Shown here: positions 21,625-32,640 of the stretch, one piece after another
How positions within the stretch are numbered: the first letter of the stretch is position 1
Layout: each line of letters starts with the position of its first letter
Assembly: GCF_023856365.1 (NCBI RefSeq)
Contig: NC_064551.1
Span: 1,072,501 to 1,136,500, forward strand
Direction of reading: 5' to 3'
Length of the DNA: 64,000 nucleotides
Source of the DNA: Brienomyrus brachyistius
Lineage: Eukaryota > Chordata > Actinopteri > Osteoglossiformes > Mormyridae
Program-made: the position numbers and the translations under genes
Notes under the pieces: generated by a model
Database searches by the model: none
What the model was told of the DNA's origin: nothing
What the model saw: only the letters and a program-made list of their open reading frames with translations

Positions 21625-23491
21625 ATGGCGACATGGATGCTCTTCTCCTGCTGTAAGTTATGCATATTATTGAATTCGTTGTTTTGTGTGTATTAATCTA
21701 TGGATTTTAATGATAGATATACCATACGCTTTATTGGGGAAGAATGTAAAAAGGTAAGCAATTGAAAGACACTCCTGTGCAACGGCGCAGGAGTTGGAGG
21801 AAGAGAGGCTTTTAGTTTTGGGAGTTTGAAGAATGAAACCAGGATGAAGCCACAGAGTTTGAGAGTGTAGCCCGTCGCCCCTGGTTCCAGCGCCTCGGAG
21901 TCAATGTTCCTGCGCTGAGTCAATGTTCTATTAAGTCATTTTTTCATAGAATGAAAACTATGACTGCTGGGGTATTTCTTGCTGTTTCTCAGCCTCAGTG
22001 TCATCGCCCTTTCAGGTCTTCTTATGATGAATTCAGCTCAAACCATTGAGGTCCCTCTTGGAGACAAGGCTGTTCTACCCTGCAATGGATCAGGATATGG
22101 AGATACTTTCACTGAGCCGAAGAGCGTCACGTGGCAGACCCAAGATCAGATAGTGGTCGAGTACAATGGAACGGGGCTCAAGATTGGCCCTGGGTTTGAG
22201 GCCAGAGTACAGGTTGACATGAAGAAGTTCCAAGAAGGAGACTTCACACTAACCTTGTACCCCACATTCTACAACGATGGTGACGTGTATGAATGTGTGT
22301 GGAATAGGGGTGCAACAGATCAGGCATTTCTTGGGAGTGTCTCGGTTAAAGTATTAGGTAAAATAACTTGGATTAGTTGGATTAATTCCATGATTTTTAA
22401 GTCTGTATTCTCTGGTTCACATCTATCCGTATGTCTTTCTTTTTCAGCCCCTCCTGTTCCAGCCCCTCTCTCCGTCATGGTGGGGCAGCCTGCCACCCTG
22501 CCCTGCTACGCTCACATGTACAGGCATAAGAGCCACAATGCCGTTTCTTTTCAGTGGAAGAAAGGCCAACAGGAAGTTCTGACGATGAAATCAGGAGAGA
22601 TCACTTGTGGTTTGCAGTACCAAAGCCGAATCTCTGTGTCACTAGACCGGATCCGACAGGGGGACCTGTCGCTCACCGTGGAAAGTGTCCGTCCCGCCGA
22701 TGAAGGTGTTTATTCCTGCTCTTATGAACTGAACGACCACCCTGAAGATGGAGACCCTGGCAGTGCCCGGGTGATGGTTACAGGTAAGAATATGCAGCTC
22801 TGCACGTCTCACTGCATAACTGCGCTGCTTCCGCGAGTAGATTAATTCTTTGATGTCATGCTTCAGATTTCTGCATGTTAGGGCCATTTTGTAATTAGTG
22901 TGGTGCAGAAATGGCAGATGTGTCTTTGAGATCCACTGGACGGTTGATTCTCTTTCCTCCAGCTTATACAGCCAACGTCTCGTTGTCTCTGGGAGAGTCT
23001 TTCCACCTGCCGTTCTACACGGAGAATCCAGTGAGGGTCCAGTTCTCCAAGGCAGGTTCTGACCATCCAGTGATTCTGTGCTCTGTACATAACGACCAAG
23101 CCCAGTGGAACGCGAATTACAGTCGGCAAGCTTTCGTCCAGAATAGCACTCTGTTCTTGGACAGTGTCACTTCAGCTGATGAGGGGCTGTACACAGTGCA
23201 GGACATGCTGACTAACCGGACCGTCGCTGCTGTCTCTCTGAGCGTGACGAAGGGCCACACAGGTACGTGCGTAACTCCATTGACTGCTTTCTCTTTTTCA
23301 TTGTGATGTTATGTTGGAGGGCAGCTGAGGTCCCTCAGTGTGACGCAGCACATTCCTCTGTTTTCACAGAACCACGAATTTGGCCGCTTGCAGGTACAGC
23401 TCTGGTTGTGCTGATGGTTGCACTTGTATGGATTTTCATAAAAAAGAGAAGAAGGAAACGTTCCTCAAACACAAGCACATATCAGGGTTAG
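21625..23491 (+). CDS. Type I membrane protein with three Ig-like domains
   Basis: Five exons join in frame: 21625-21652, 22016-22357, 22448-22783, 22963-23262 and 23370-23491, giving 375 codons plus stop. Every junction is phase 1, as is classic for Ig-domain exons. A signal peptide (MATWMLFSCCLLMM) is followed by Ig1 (Cys32, Trp49, Cys103), Ig2 (Cys143, Trp160, Cys214 in DEGVYSC) and Ig3. In Ig3 the expected cysteines are Phe253 and Val314, although ADEGLY is kept. N-glycosylation sequons occur in Ig1 (NGS, NGT) and Ig3 (NVS, NYS, NST, NRT). A transmembrane helix (about 339-359, LVVLMVALVWIFI) and a short basic tail with no ITIM follow. I do not recognise a specific orthologue. A B7/butyrophilin-like or CD2/SLAM-like fish surface receptor is possible. 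Confidence 0.85.
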
Positions 23492-23619
23492 AAATAGCAT
23501 CGGAAATATCTGCGGACCCCCCCGACCCCCCCCCGTGAGCTCTGTGACGTTGCTTATTTATTTACACTTATTCTGCCTCTGGTTGCTTTTTAATACTTTT
23601 GCATTTTGTGTTCTTCTTA

Positions 23620-23625
23620 AATAAA
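23620..23625 (+). promoter_or_regulatory. Polyadenylation signal, Ig-domain gene
   Basis: AATAAA lies 129 bases after the stop of the Ig-domain gene. Confidence 0.6.
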
Positions 23626-26364
23626 ATTTATTTTCTTTGTAAGAATAAGGTTTGGTATTCAAAATTTTTTCTTTCAAGAGTTTATTTAATATTGCCTGTG
23701 CAGGTTCTGTACATCATAGCTGTAGGTTCATATGTTACGTGCCTGGGTACGTCCTCCATTCCCCCACCCCCCCCTTTGCAAAACCTTCTGACTGCCTGTG
23801 ACAATAGATCGGTCACCAAAACTGCTTTTGCTTTTGAGGTGGGGAGGGACAAAGGAAGTAGGCAGATAATCAGATAAAAGGAATCGGCTTATATTAGTTA
23901 CTTTTTATATAAATGAATAGTATGAAAATTAAAAAACAAAATGAAATTATTTCCCAGGCAGGGTCCTGGTTAGCCAGGTGGACCCCTGTGTAGACCCCCG
24001 CAGAGCTGGCTGACACGTGTGGTCAGAGTCCCAGAGGTCTGCTCTGTCCTGACCTGGTCAGCCGAGAAAGGCGTACGGGGAAGCAGCGTGGGGCTGGAGA
24101 CCCCGGCTTTAGTGTCTTTGATGGAAAAGTCCCAAGGAGGTGAGAAAGGTCCGGAGGTGGGAGGGGCAGGGAGTGGCCTGAAATCCCCTCAGCCCTCGTA
24201 AGGCTGGGAGTGCAGGGGCAGGGTGGGACTGGCTTGTCAGAGTGAAGTCTGTTCCCTCCCATTGCAAGTTTCCAGCCTGCTTGTAGCCGACGGTGGTTCC
24301 CTTTTCATGCCACACCTCCTTCTCGCTCTTCTGCTCTGTCTGCGCTGTATTCCTGGCAGGTCTGGATCTTCGGCTCCGCCGGCAGCTGTTCATCTCCTCC
24401 TAGTCTCCAGACCTGAAGGCTCTTTTCTTATTGTTAAGATGGTCCTTCAGGTCCTTTGTGATCTTTGGTTATTTCTAGAAAATCAGCACTTTTTTTTGTA
24501 TGGGGTGTTGACGACCATGAAAAACAGGATGTGGTCTTTGAGATTGCTGAGTCACTGGATTCACGCACGCAGCATGTCCCCTCTGAGCTGTTCTGCAGAG
24601 CCTCCTCAGAGCCTCAGCCTTCATCAACTTCCTCACTGTCTCGGTCGGTGAGATGCGCCATGATGTGATCGGAGCTTCCCAGGGATGTCGCAATGACAGA
24701 CTTTACTGCCTCCTTAGAATTAGCTTATAAAAAACCCAGGGTCCTGTCCCCCCCCCCCCCCCCCCCGGGGGCAGCACACAGACTGATAAGAATGGGTGAG
24801 GGTGGAGGGGAGTGAAGCAAGGGCATAGTCATCAGAGAGAACCGTCAAAAGCAGTGCAGCAGTCAGTGGTGAGTTTGATAACCACGGAATGCATATCCTC
24901 CATGGCTGCTGCCTCGGCTGCTGACCAGGGGACGTATCAGACACACGGCTCCACACATGACTCATCGCAGAATTAGCTCTCCCTCTAGAGGAGTCTGGGC
25001 GCCTGTCTAACATCCACGTCATGGTCAGACTGCACTTCACCTAAGATGGCAGTCAGAATGGACCTGCCCTCATTTGTCCTTTTACTTGCACACCCGCGTT
25101 CGTATGTCTGAAAGTTCGTAAGTTGAAAGTTCGTAAGTAGAGGAGCATCTGTACTACTACATACTGACCAGCTTCTTCTCCTCTTGCTTTGCTTACGTTT
25201 CTTCTTGCTTGACCAGCCTCTCACCAGTGGCCATCCTCACCTTATCCTTCCTCTGGGCTTCCCATTTCCCCACAAAGTCTTCGAGCTTCCCAGCATGCTG
25301 AAGATGCTGGATGGGAAGGCAGGCTTTTCCCCCAGCGTCTCCTGCCTCCTCCTTGGTCTGCGCTGCCACATCATGCTTCACCGATCCCTTTCCTCCTATT
25401 CAGTGCAGATATACTGAGGACGTCGCCATTGAACAGAAGCTTGGAACCTGATAAAGACTCTTTCTTGCTACTGAGCAAGTGTACTTCCTCATGTTTATGC
25501 GAAGTGGCTATATGATGGCAGAGGAAGACAAGAGCTTATCAGTAAAGAAACCTCCCCTGCTGTCACTAATAAGATCTTGAAAAGGGTGTTGATGTGAAAA
25601 CATCTATGGGTTGACCAAACCCTAAAAGACCTGTTTATACCAATTACTGCCAGTGGAGAATCAAATCAGGGGGTGAGAGGTTGACATCTGCACAATAATG
25701 GCCGCGATGCTGTGGGTGTTTCCAGGCAAGCAGTTTGATAACTGAGTTCTAAGAATGTTTGCGTGAGGAATTGATATACAGAGAGAGAGAGGGAGCATGT
25801 CCCACATTCTCTAAGGTTAAAGTCTTAAGATTTAAGGATTTAAGGTTTACTGGCATCAGTGATTGAAGCATCTTTGGCAACACATTCTAAGCGTGGTTAA
25901 TATATTTAGGTTGGGTTTTGTGGAAGTTGTGTGAGGCAACTTGATTTCCTGCTTTCTAAAGAGGGCAGGAAAAACCCCCACCTTTATATAACTCAACGGG
26001 TGTGGGGGGGCTAATGCGTTAGCTGAGTGCTTTTAAAGTGAATCTGTTTGTGCTTTGTGTCTCTATGTCGGGCCTGAGACTGGGGTGGCGTCCTGCATTC
26101 ATAGTTCGCACTTTTATCTGTACCATAATATCTCCCAAGTCTAGTAACAACTTTATAAGTGCAGCAACTTTAGCAACTGAGAAAAACTGTAAAAAGCTAA
26201 ACCAGCCCCATCAGGTGATGGCATTTTTGGGCAGCAGGAAATCCATCAGCATAACAGAGATAACATCAGTATGTTACTGGCAAGCTGCGTTAATGGAATC
26301 CCCCTTCAGTCATACAGATAGACAGCTAATGGGCAGAAGCTCTCCTTGCACAGAGTAAGCAGAG

Positions 26365-26540
26365 GCATTGTCTTTAGCATTGTCTTCAGCATTGTCTTCA
26401 GCATTGTCTTTAGCATTATCTTTAGCATTGTCTTTAGCATTATCTTTAGCATTATCTTTAGCATTGTCTTTAGCATTGTCTTTAGCATTGTCTTCAGCAT
26501 TGTCTTCAGCATTGTCTTCAGCATTGTCGTCAGCATTGTC
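26365..26540. repeat. 12-bp minisatellite, about 14.7 copies
   Basis: The unit is GCATTGTCTTTA, with T/C and G/A variants (GCATTATCTTTA, GCATTGTCTTCA). The period is a multiple of three, so several frames on both strands are open and give simple Ser/Ala/Leu, Ile/Val/Phe/Ser or Met/Leu/Lys/Thr repeats that should not be called genes. Confidence 0.95.
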
Positions 26541-27749
26541 ACTATTTTTGTTTATCTCATTTATTGTTCATCTGCTTTAAAAGGGACTTTTCTGGTTTTC
26601 ACTTTCCTGTAGGGTGCTGTAGAACCCTCCACAATCACTGGTGCCCCTTGTAAAGTCTTGTAAAAGGGGTTAGAAAAAATCCACCTTTTGGTGAAGTAGT
26701 TTCATATCACACCGAAAAAATGAGAAAACTCCAGCCTTTCATTAAAATATATTTATTGAAAGATATTTTCAACAAAAACCACATCTGCCGCAATTATTGT
26801 CACCCCCGGAAATTATAGTGAACACAATGTAGTGTTACGAGTTCACATGTAACTGAAGCATGTTTCCCAAGTAAATCGTACATCTTGGAGTTGATTGAGT
26901 GTGTAGGAACCTTCAAGCTGTAATCCATGATATCCTGATTAACTGGGGAACAAACATGAGGTGACACAGAGGCCAATTTCCTTAGTCATCCATCAACATG
27001 GGAAAGATGGGACGGCCTCGTTTCTTACCCAAGATTCATGCAAACGTTTATTTGGATGCATTGACTGCTGCTAGTGATACACTATGCAACCTTCTGGACA
27101 GATGGTAGATGGGACAATAGCCCCATGTTGTGGTGGAAATGGGTAACTGCAGATGATGTCACCAAGTGCTCAAAAGAACTATCGGGCTACATGTTTTTTT
27201 TTTTCCGTACCAGAAGCCACAGCTAGCGACTGTTATTACCGGCAGTTGGTCACAGACTAAAATCATGGGGCCAGTCTGCCGTGACAGAGACACTAATTAA
27301 AGAGGTAAACTGGAAATGCGAGAATCTCTAAGATGCAGGGCCTGTCACGTTCTCGCTCTTCTTTATCTAAGATACTGATCCAGGCGCTCCATCCTTCTCT
27401 GCTGAGGAGAGTTACCTTTAACCTGTTGGGTAGATGCTTTTACCCAAAGTAATGTGAAGTTTTGAGAAGCAGGGTTAGACAATCACTGGAGAAATGAGGG
27501 CCAGTGGTCTTCCTCAGGAGCCCATCAAGGAAGTGAGCTGTGGAAGTACACATTGTGTTATAGTCCACAGAAGACAATCCACAAATATGTGTTTTATAAA
27601 TTTCTGTCTTGTAAAATCATACCGACAAAAATATGGAGGGATTTGTACACATGAAACATATTTTGCACATTTGTGGATCACATCCTGTCTATTTGTGGAT
27701 CATGTTACATTTATATTTAATTTATTCACATCTTCAAAATGAAATGAAA

Positions 27750-28020
27750 ATAATATCCATTTTTGAAACCGCTTGTCCTATTCAGGTCACGGGGGTCCGG
27801 AGCCTATGGCAGAGGATAACCTTGCTATGGTGTTCGGGTCGGCGCCGACCCGTTTGTAAGTTTAAAATGCATAAAAGAACCACATAAATCTGTGTGCTGC
27901 GTCACGACGTTTTCACTTTGTCAGGAACCTCTATTTAAACAAAACAAGAAAATCACTAAATTATAAATGCTATGGTGAAGATAACAGCTTGGATGTTCGG
28001 GTCGGAACCGACCCGTCTAA
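27750..28020 (+). mobile_element. piggyBac-like terminal sequence with paired palindromes
   Basis: An 18-bp perfect palindrome CGGGTCGGCGCCGACCCG (27835-27852) and CGGGTCGGAACCGACCCG (27998-28015) are each preceded by TTCGGG-type sequence and, further out, GCTATGGTG. This resembles the subterminal palindromes of fish piggyBac-like elements. The start of the block (27750-27812) is a fragment of the interspersed repeat noted at 14738. No piggyBac transposase was confirmed. Confidence 0.4.
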
Positions 28021-29045
28021 CGGAAAAGTAACACAGGACAAAGGATGATGCAGCTTGTCTGTCCATTTTAATCTTTTTTTGATTGTCTGGTTTTTACATT
28101 CAAATTCCAGTGTCTTAATATTGTTAGGAATAAAAATTTCATTTGAAAGGGAGTATTTGCATTATGACAGTATTATATTACCATTACATCAGTGGCTTAA
28201 AATGATCTTAAAATGACAATGATATTATCGCGATTACTTCTCGGACAAATCATCCAAGAGAAGTAGTTCATGATAAGCCAAGTCAGGGGGAGCTGATCAG
28301 CTATCCACAGACTGTCTGAGTCACATTGTGACATAAGCTATTTCAATAATTATATTACAGTGTCGTTGTACTGTTTGCCAACAACCAGTAGTAAACAGAC
28401 ATGCCTGTGTTGGTGCTAACAAGTATATAACTTGTTTTTGAGAAGTGTCAGGTAACTTTGTGTCTGCATGCACAGTCAATCTGTAAATAAGACACGTGTC
28501 CCTGTAGTGACCTTTTGCGATGTCACATTGAAACATAAATCATAAACCAAAAGGATTTCCCATATTACACATCTTTTTCCAGTATTATAAAAACAAACAA
28601 TCGATACATAGAGCAAATACCACTTTTTCAGTGAGCGTTCACTGTCGTGCCAGGAGAGATTACGAGAATACAGGGGCATCAAAGAAAGACAGTCTTTATG
28701 GTCCACACAGCTGGTTAATTATTTCATGCCTATAATATTGCCCTGATGCCCGAATCACTATTTGGACCCAGCTTAGTAGAACAGCTAAGCAGAGTGGTCG
28801 TGTCTTCCTCGTTTTCACAGGCTTCAGAGTCAGTGATGGAAGCATTATTAGCGACACAGAGCCTCTGTAGTTCGCTCTGCTGTCTGTATCCACGTTCCTG
28901 TGTCTGTTTCTGCGAAGTGTGAAGTTATTCACTTTTAAGGAGAGGCTGTGCTTGGTTATCTCTGCCACAGACGCTCACTATCTGTGTCACTGTCCAAGAA
29001 AGACCGTTTAAATGTTGGAGTCAGTCTTTTCTGAAGAATATTATA

Positions 29046-29048
<3 letters not shown>

Positions 29049-29086
<38 letters not shown>
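29049..29086. repeat. AT dinucleotide microsatellite
   Basis: An uninterrupted run of about 19 TA/AT units. Confidence 0.95.
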
Positions 29087-29091
<5 letters not shown>

Positions 29092-29472
29092 TAAATAAAA
29101 TTATATATTTATAACACACCAATAAAAAATGAGTCCCTGCATAAGCTTTCAGAGACCTTACAGTTTCATATTTTGACTGCATTAACCAACACTGTCTCAT
29201 ATTACATTGTGCTACCTTTACTGTCTCTGTTACAGCCCAATAGTTACTATGACGATGGCAGTGGAAATTTGTTACACGGAGTGCTTACTATTTACAGTTT
29301 ATTAGTCTTTATTTTTATTTGTACTTCTTAAACAACAAATATTGAAATGCATTTTTATGTGAGACATTTTGCAGTTGTTATAATTGCAGACGCTGACGAG
29401 GTTTCGGAGAATGAGTTAAGTACTGGCACTCAGGCACAGGTGTCAGAATGAGAAAGTGTGGCTGAGATGCCC

Positions 29473-29554
29473 CAGGTGGGTGACACTGCAGGTGGGTGAT
29501 ACTGCAGCTGGGTGACACTGCAGGTGGGTGACACTGCAGCTGGGTGACACTGCA
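29473..29554. repeat. 16-bp tandem repeat, 5 copies
   Basis: The unit is CAGGTGGGTGACACTG with G/C and C/T variants, repeated five times. Confidence 0.9.
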
Positions 29555-31849
29555 GGAGTGTGTTTGGAGAATGCAGACTAAATTCTCTTTCTCTTCTGAT
29601 AAGTTTAGCAGTCAATGTGACAAATAAATATCCCATTGCTTACCTAAAGCGGACACCAGTATTACATATTCATAAAAAGAATTTCCAGAAGGTTCCATGA
29701 CTGCCCCCTAGACTTGCTCCTTCAACTGGAATCAAACGTCTGGGTGACGCTGGGCGGCGACTGGCCCGTGTCCGTATCATGTGGCAGAACATGAGCAGGC
29801 TGGCTTTACAGTCCTACCAGCTCCTTTTTGGAGGGAGCGGATGGGCTGATGAGGGTGGGGTGTCTTTAACATGAGCTGTTACTTTAAGTAGCTTGTGAGC
29901 GTCAGCATCGACTGTCAGTCCCTGCTGGCCGAAATCCAACATGTGATATGAGGAAGCCTCCTTGGTTAACAGTTATGAAAGCTAATATAATTGCAATATC
30001 TGAATTAATAATGGCAACGTGACAAAATGTGCACTTCATGCGACCTGCGAGAGGGAAGGCAGCAGCTTGCTGCGCTCATGCACGCACTCACATGCTGCAC
30101 CGCTGTGTGGCAGCACAGAGAACGGGGGGAGTGTGTGCGTGTTGCATGTGAGACTGCTTACCTCACAATGATCGGCCTGCACCAGGACTGGCTCCTGGGA
30201 ATGGGCTGCTTCTTTGGAATTCCTGAGATTGCCCAAAATTCTCTCTGATATTTGTTTTAATTGCTGTACATGTTACATTTTCTTTATTTAGCAGATGCAT
30301 TAATCCAAAGTGGCGTCAGACGGTTCCAGGAGGAATCGGGGGTTAAGAGTCTTGCTGATGGGCCCAGCAGTGACATCACTCTGCCAACCCCCCTCTCGCC
30401 CCCCAAGTTACTACCAGAATTTACAGGATAAAGTAATATAAATCCCACTGGAAAAAAATTAGATTAGCAGTTACTACTTTAGTAACTAAGCAAGCAAATG
30501 TTTATTTGATTTCAATGTCTTACAGCTGCTAATAATTTATTTCAATTTATTTTTATACAGCCCCTTTCACAACAAGGCGCTTTACCTGGATGAGCTGTGA
30601 CACATCATAATCTCACTGAGGGAAAATGGGAAGATGACAGAAAACCAGATGACAATACAGGTTTGCTATAGAAAAAGCACATTCTTCAGTTAAAACGGCC
30701 GATAACAGATATTAACAGATTGAAAGTTTCTCATTCTTAAGCCTGAGCGTTGAGGAGACTCACGGGTTCTCTACAGATGTGTCTCTGATTTGTATTTTGT
30801 GCATTTATATACTTTTGTATCGCAGTCAATACCCTTTGTGGATAAAGTCCAGGGACAGTTTAAGGCTAAAATCCTAAAACATGTGGCAAGAAAACTTAGA
30901 CGACTGTCCCAAAAATTTCCCAGAGCGCGTTTGCATGCTGCCGTGTGATAAAGCAATGAAATAACAAAGTTACATAGCCATGGAAACAGACCATCCTTAG
31001 TCCTCACAAGATTTCAATTAATTACCACAACTTGGCATTGACATAGCCGGATATGCAGAAGGAATGCAGGTTATGAAGCTCAGCAGAGGGCACGTGTCTC
31101 CTTAGCGGGGCTTGAGCCAGCGAGCCGTGTGATCAAGAGGCTCCTCCCACTTTCTCTCTCTGGCCATTCAGGAAGGCAGGTCATAGTGAAACATTTTTGC
31201 CATATTTTTCACTCCATGCAAGTGGGGTGTGGATTTCAGACAAAAGGCTTACACATAAAAAAAAGAAAAATGAAACTGACCAAACTTTCAAAGCAACAAT
31301 GGTTGTATTAAATTCATCCTTTGCCTGGATAGTTGCCATACCTGTGTAAAGTCGCAGCTTGTACTTGCCAGAGAAATAAGCTCAAAAGATGATAAAAGTC
31401 AAACTAAGAAAGCATGAATGGAACATTTTACACAGTTAACACTGGTTATTAATACTGTGAATGAATGCTGTCAAAGCAGCAAGTGTACAATAAAACAATT
31501 CACTCATTAATACATGATTCCATTTTATTGTCATTAAATTATGAATGACACATTGATGTATATATAACAGCCATCCACACACTAAACTTACACATTACAT
31601 TTCAGACAGACAGACAGATATTACATGTAGTGTTTTGATATGCGACAGTTGTTCTCAGTCTGTATAATCAATGCACCGTATACCTAGAAATACAATTCTT
31701 AAAAAACCTAACGGGTAACCATAAGGGCAAAAATAACAGCTGCACACAACAGTAGCGTGGGTCCTACCCGGTACTAGCTGGGTGTGTGTAATTAAAGTGA
31801 CAAGTGCGTGTGTGCGATCCAGCGAGATATACGGGATTGTCGTATTAAG

Positions 31850-32640
31850 TGAAATCCAGCAGACGCGTCCTAAAGCTGCCGCACGCACGGCCATCCCGCC
31901 GGAGACAGGAAGAGCCGCAGACCGGTCCGGCCTCATTCCATACGGGGTATTGTCTCACCCCCGCCGCTGCCCAATCTCCGGCCAAAACAGCCGCTCGCCA
32001 ACCCATCTTACTGCTCATCATTCTCACTAGCGTCACAGCGCTGAGTGACGGACGTCGCTAAGAACCAATCACCTCCTCGGTCTCCTTCAAACCGACCAAT
32101 CGCCGCCGTCGGCCTGCAGGAGCCCGTCAGCATTCGTACGTACTGATGTTGTGTGTTCATGAAGTCAGCCCAGTTAATATTGACAATAGGGAGGAAAGCG
32201 ATCGGCCGAAATCACGAAGACTGAAAACGGAGAGCAAAGTGGAAAAGACGGGGTTGCCCTGCAAGTAGCACAATCCGCGACAAGTCGGGAAATGCAATCC
32301 GTTTCGGCCTATCGCTGTGTATGAGCGTATTATGATCTATGGGACTCGAAGGATTATTTCGTTAGCAAGCAAGCTAAAGGGTGCTCGGGGTTCGCCTGTG
32401 TGAGAAAGGCCGGAGCATCTCGCCGGTGTTGTCTGCGCTCTCCCCCGGCCGCACAGGCTCGTCGGAGAAGGACTGAAAGCGCCAGCTTGCAGATACTGTG
32501 TAACAGGATCGCTCCTTACCACCGTACCCTCCGCGAAACATAGAGGAACAAGGTAAAGTGCCGCCCCGCCGGCGGCACGCCGCGCGCCCCGGCCGGCCGC
32601 GCGCCCCGAACCGTCATTTCAAAGCCCTAAACACATCATT
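31850..32640 (+). promoter_or_regulatory. CpG-rich promoter and non-coding exon 1 of ppp2r5e
   Basis: A CpG-dense block contrasts with AT-rich flanks. It carries two CCAAT boxes in the same sense (AACCAATCACC near 32064 and GACCAATCGCC near 32094) and no TATA box, as is typical of a housekeeping promoter. A strong donor, AACAAG|GTAAAG, follows 32552, so an untranslated first exon ending at 32552 is likely. The transcription start itself cannot be read from the sequence. Confidence 0.65.

Larger units (their letters stand above)
23492..31850. other. Intergenic region, Ig gene to ppp2r5e promoter
   Basis: About 8.3 kb without recognisable cellular coding sequence. Contents are poly-C (24750-24767), a 12-bp minisatellite, piggyBac-like palindromes, an AT dinucleotide run, a 16-bp tandem repeat and short repeat relics near 26630-26830 and 30270-30400. 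Open frames of up to 142 codons (for example 24223-24651) show no family features. Confidence 0.65.

Noticed and set aside
24223..24651. Open frame of 142 codons
   Set aside because: Low-complexity Leu/Ser-rich translation with no domain, and opposite-strand frames are similarly open. No gene evidence.
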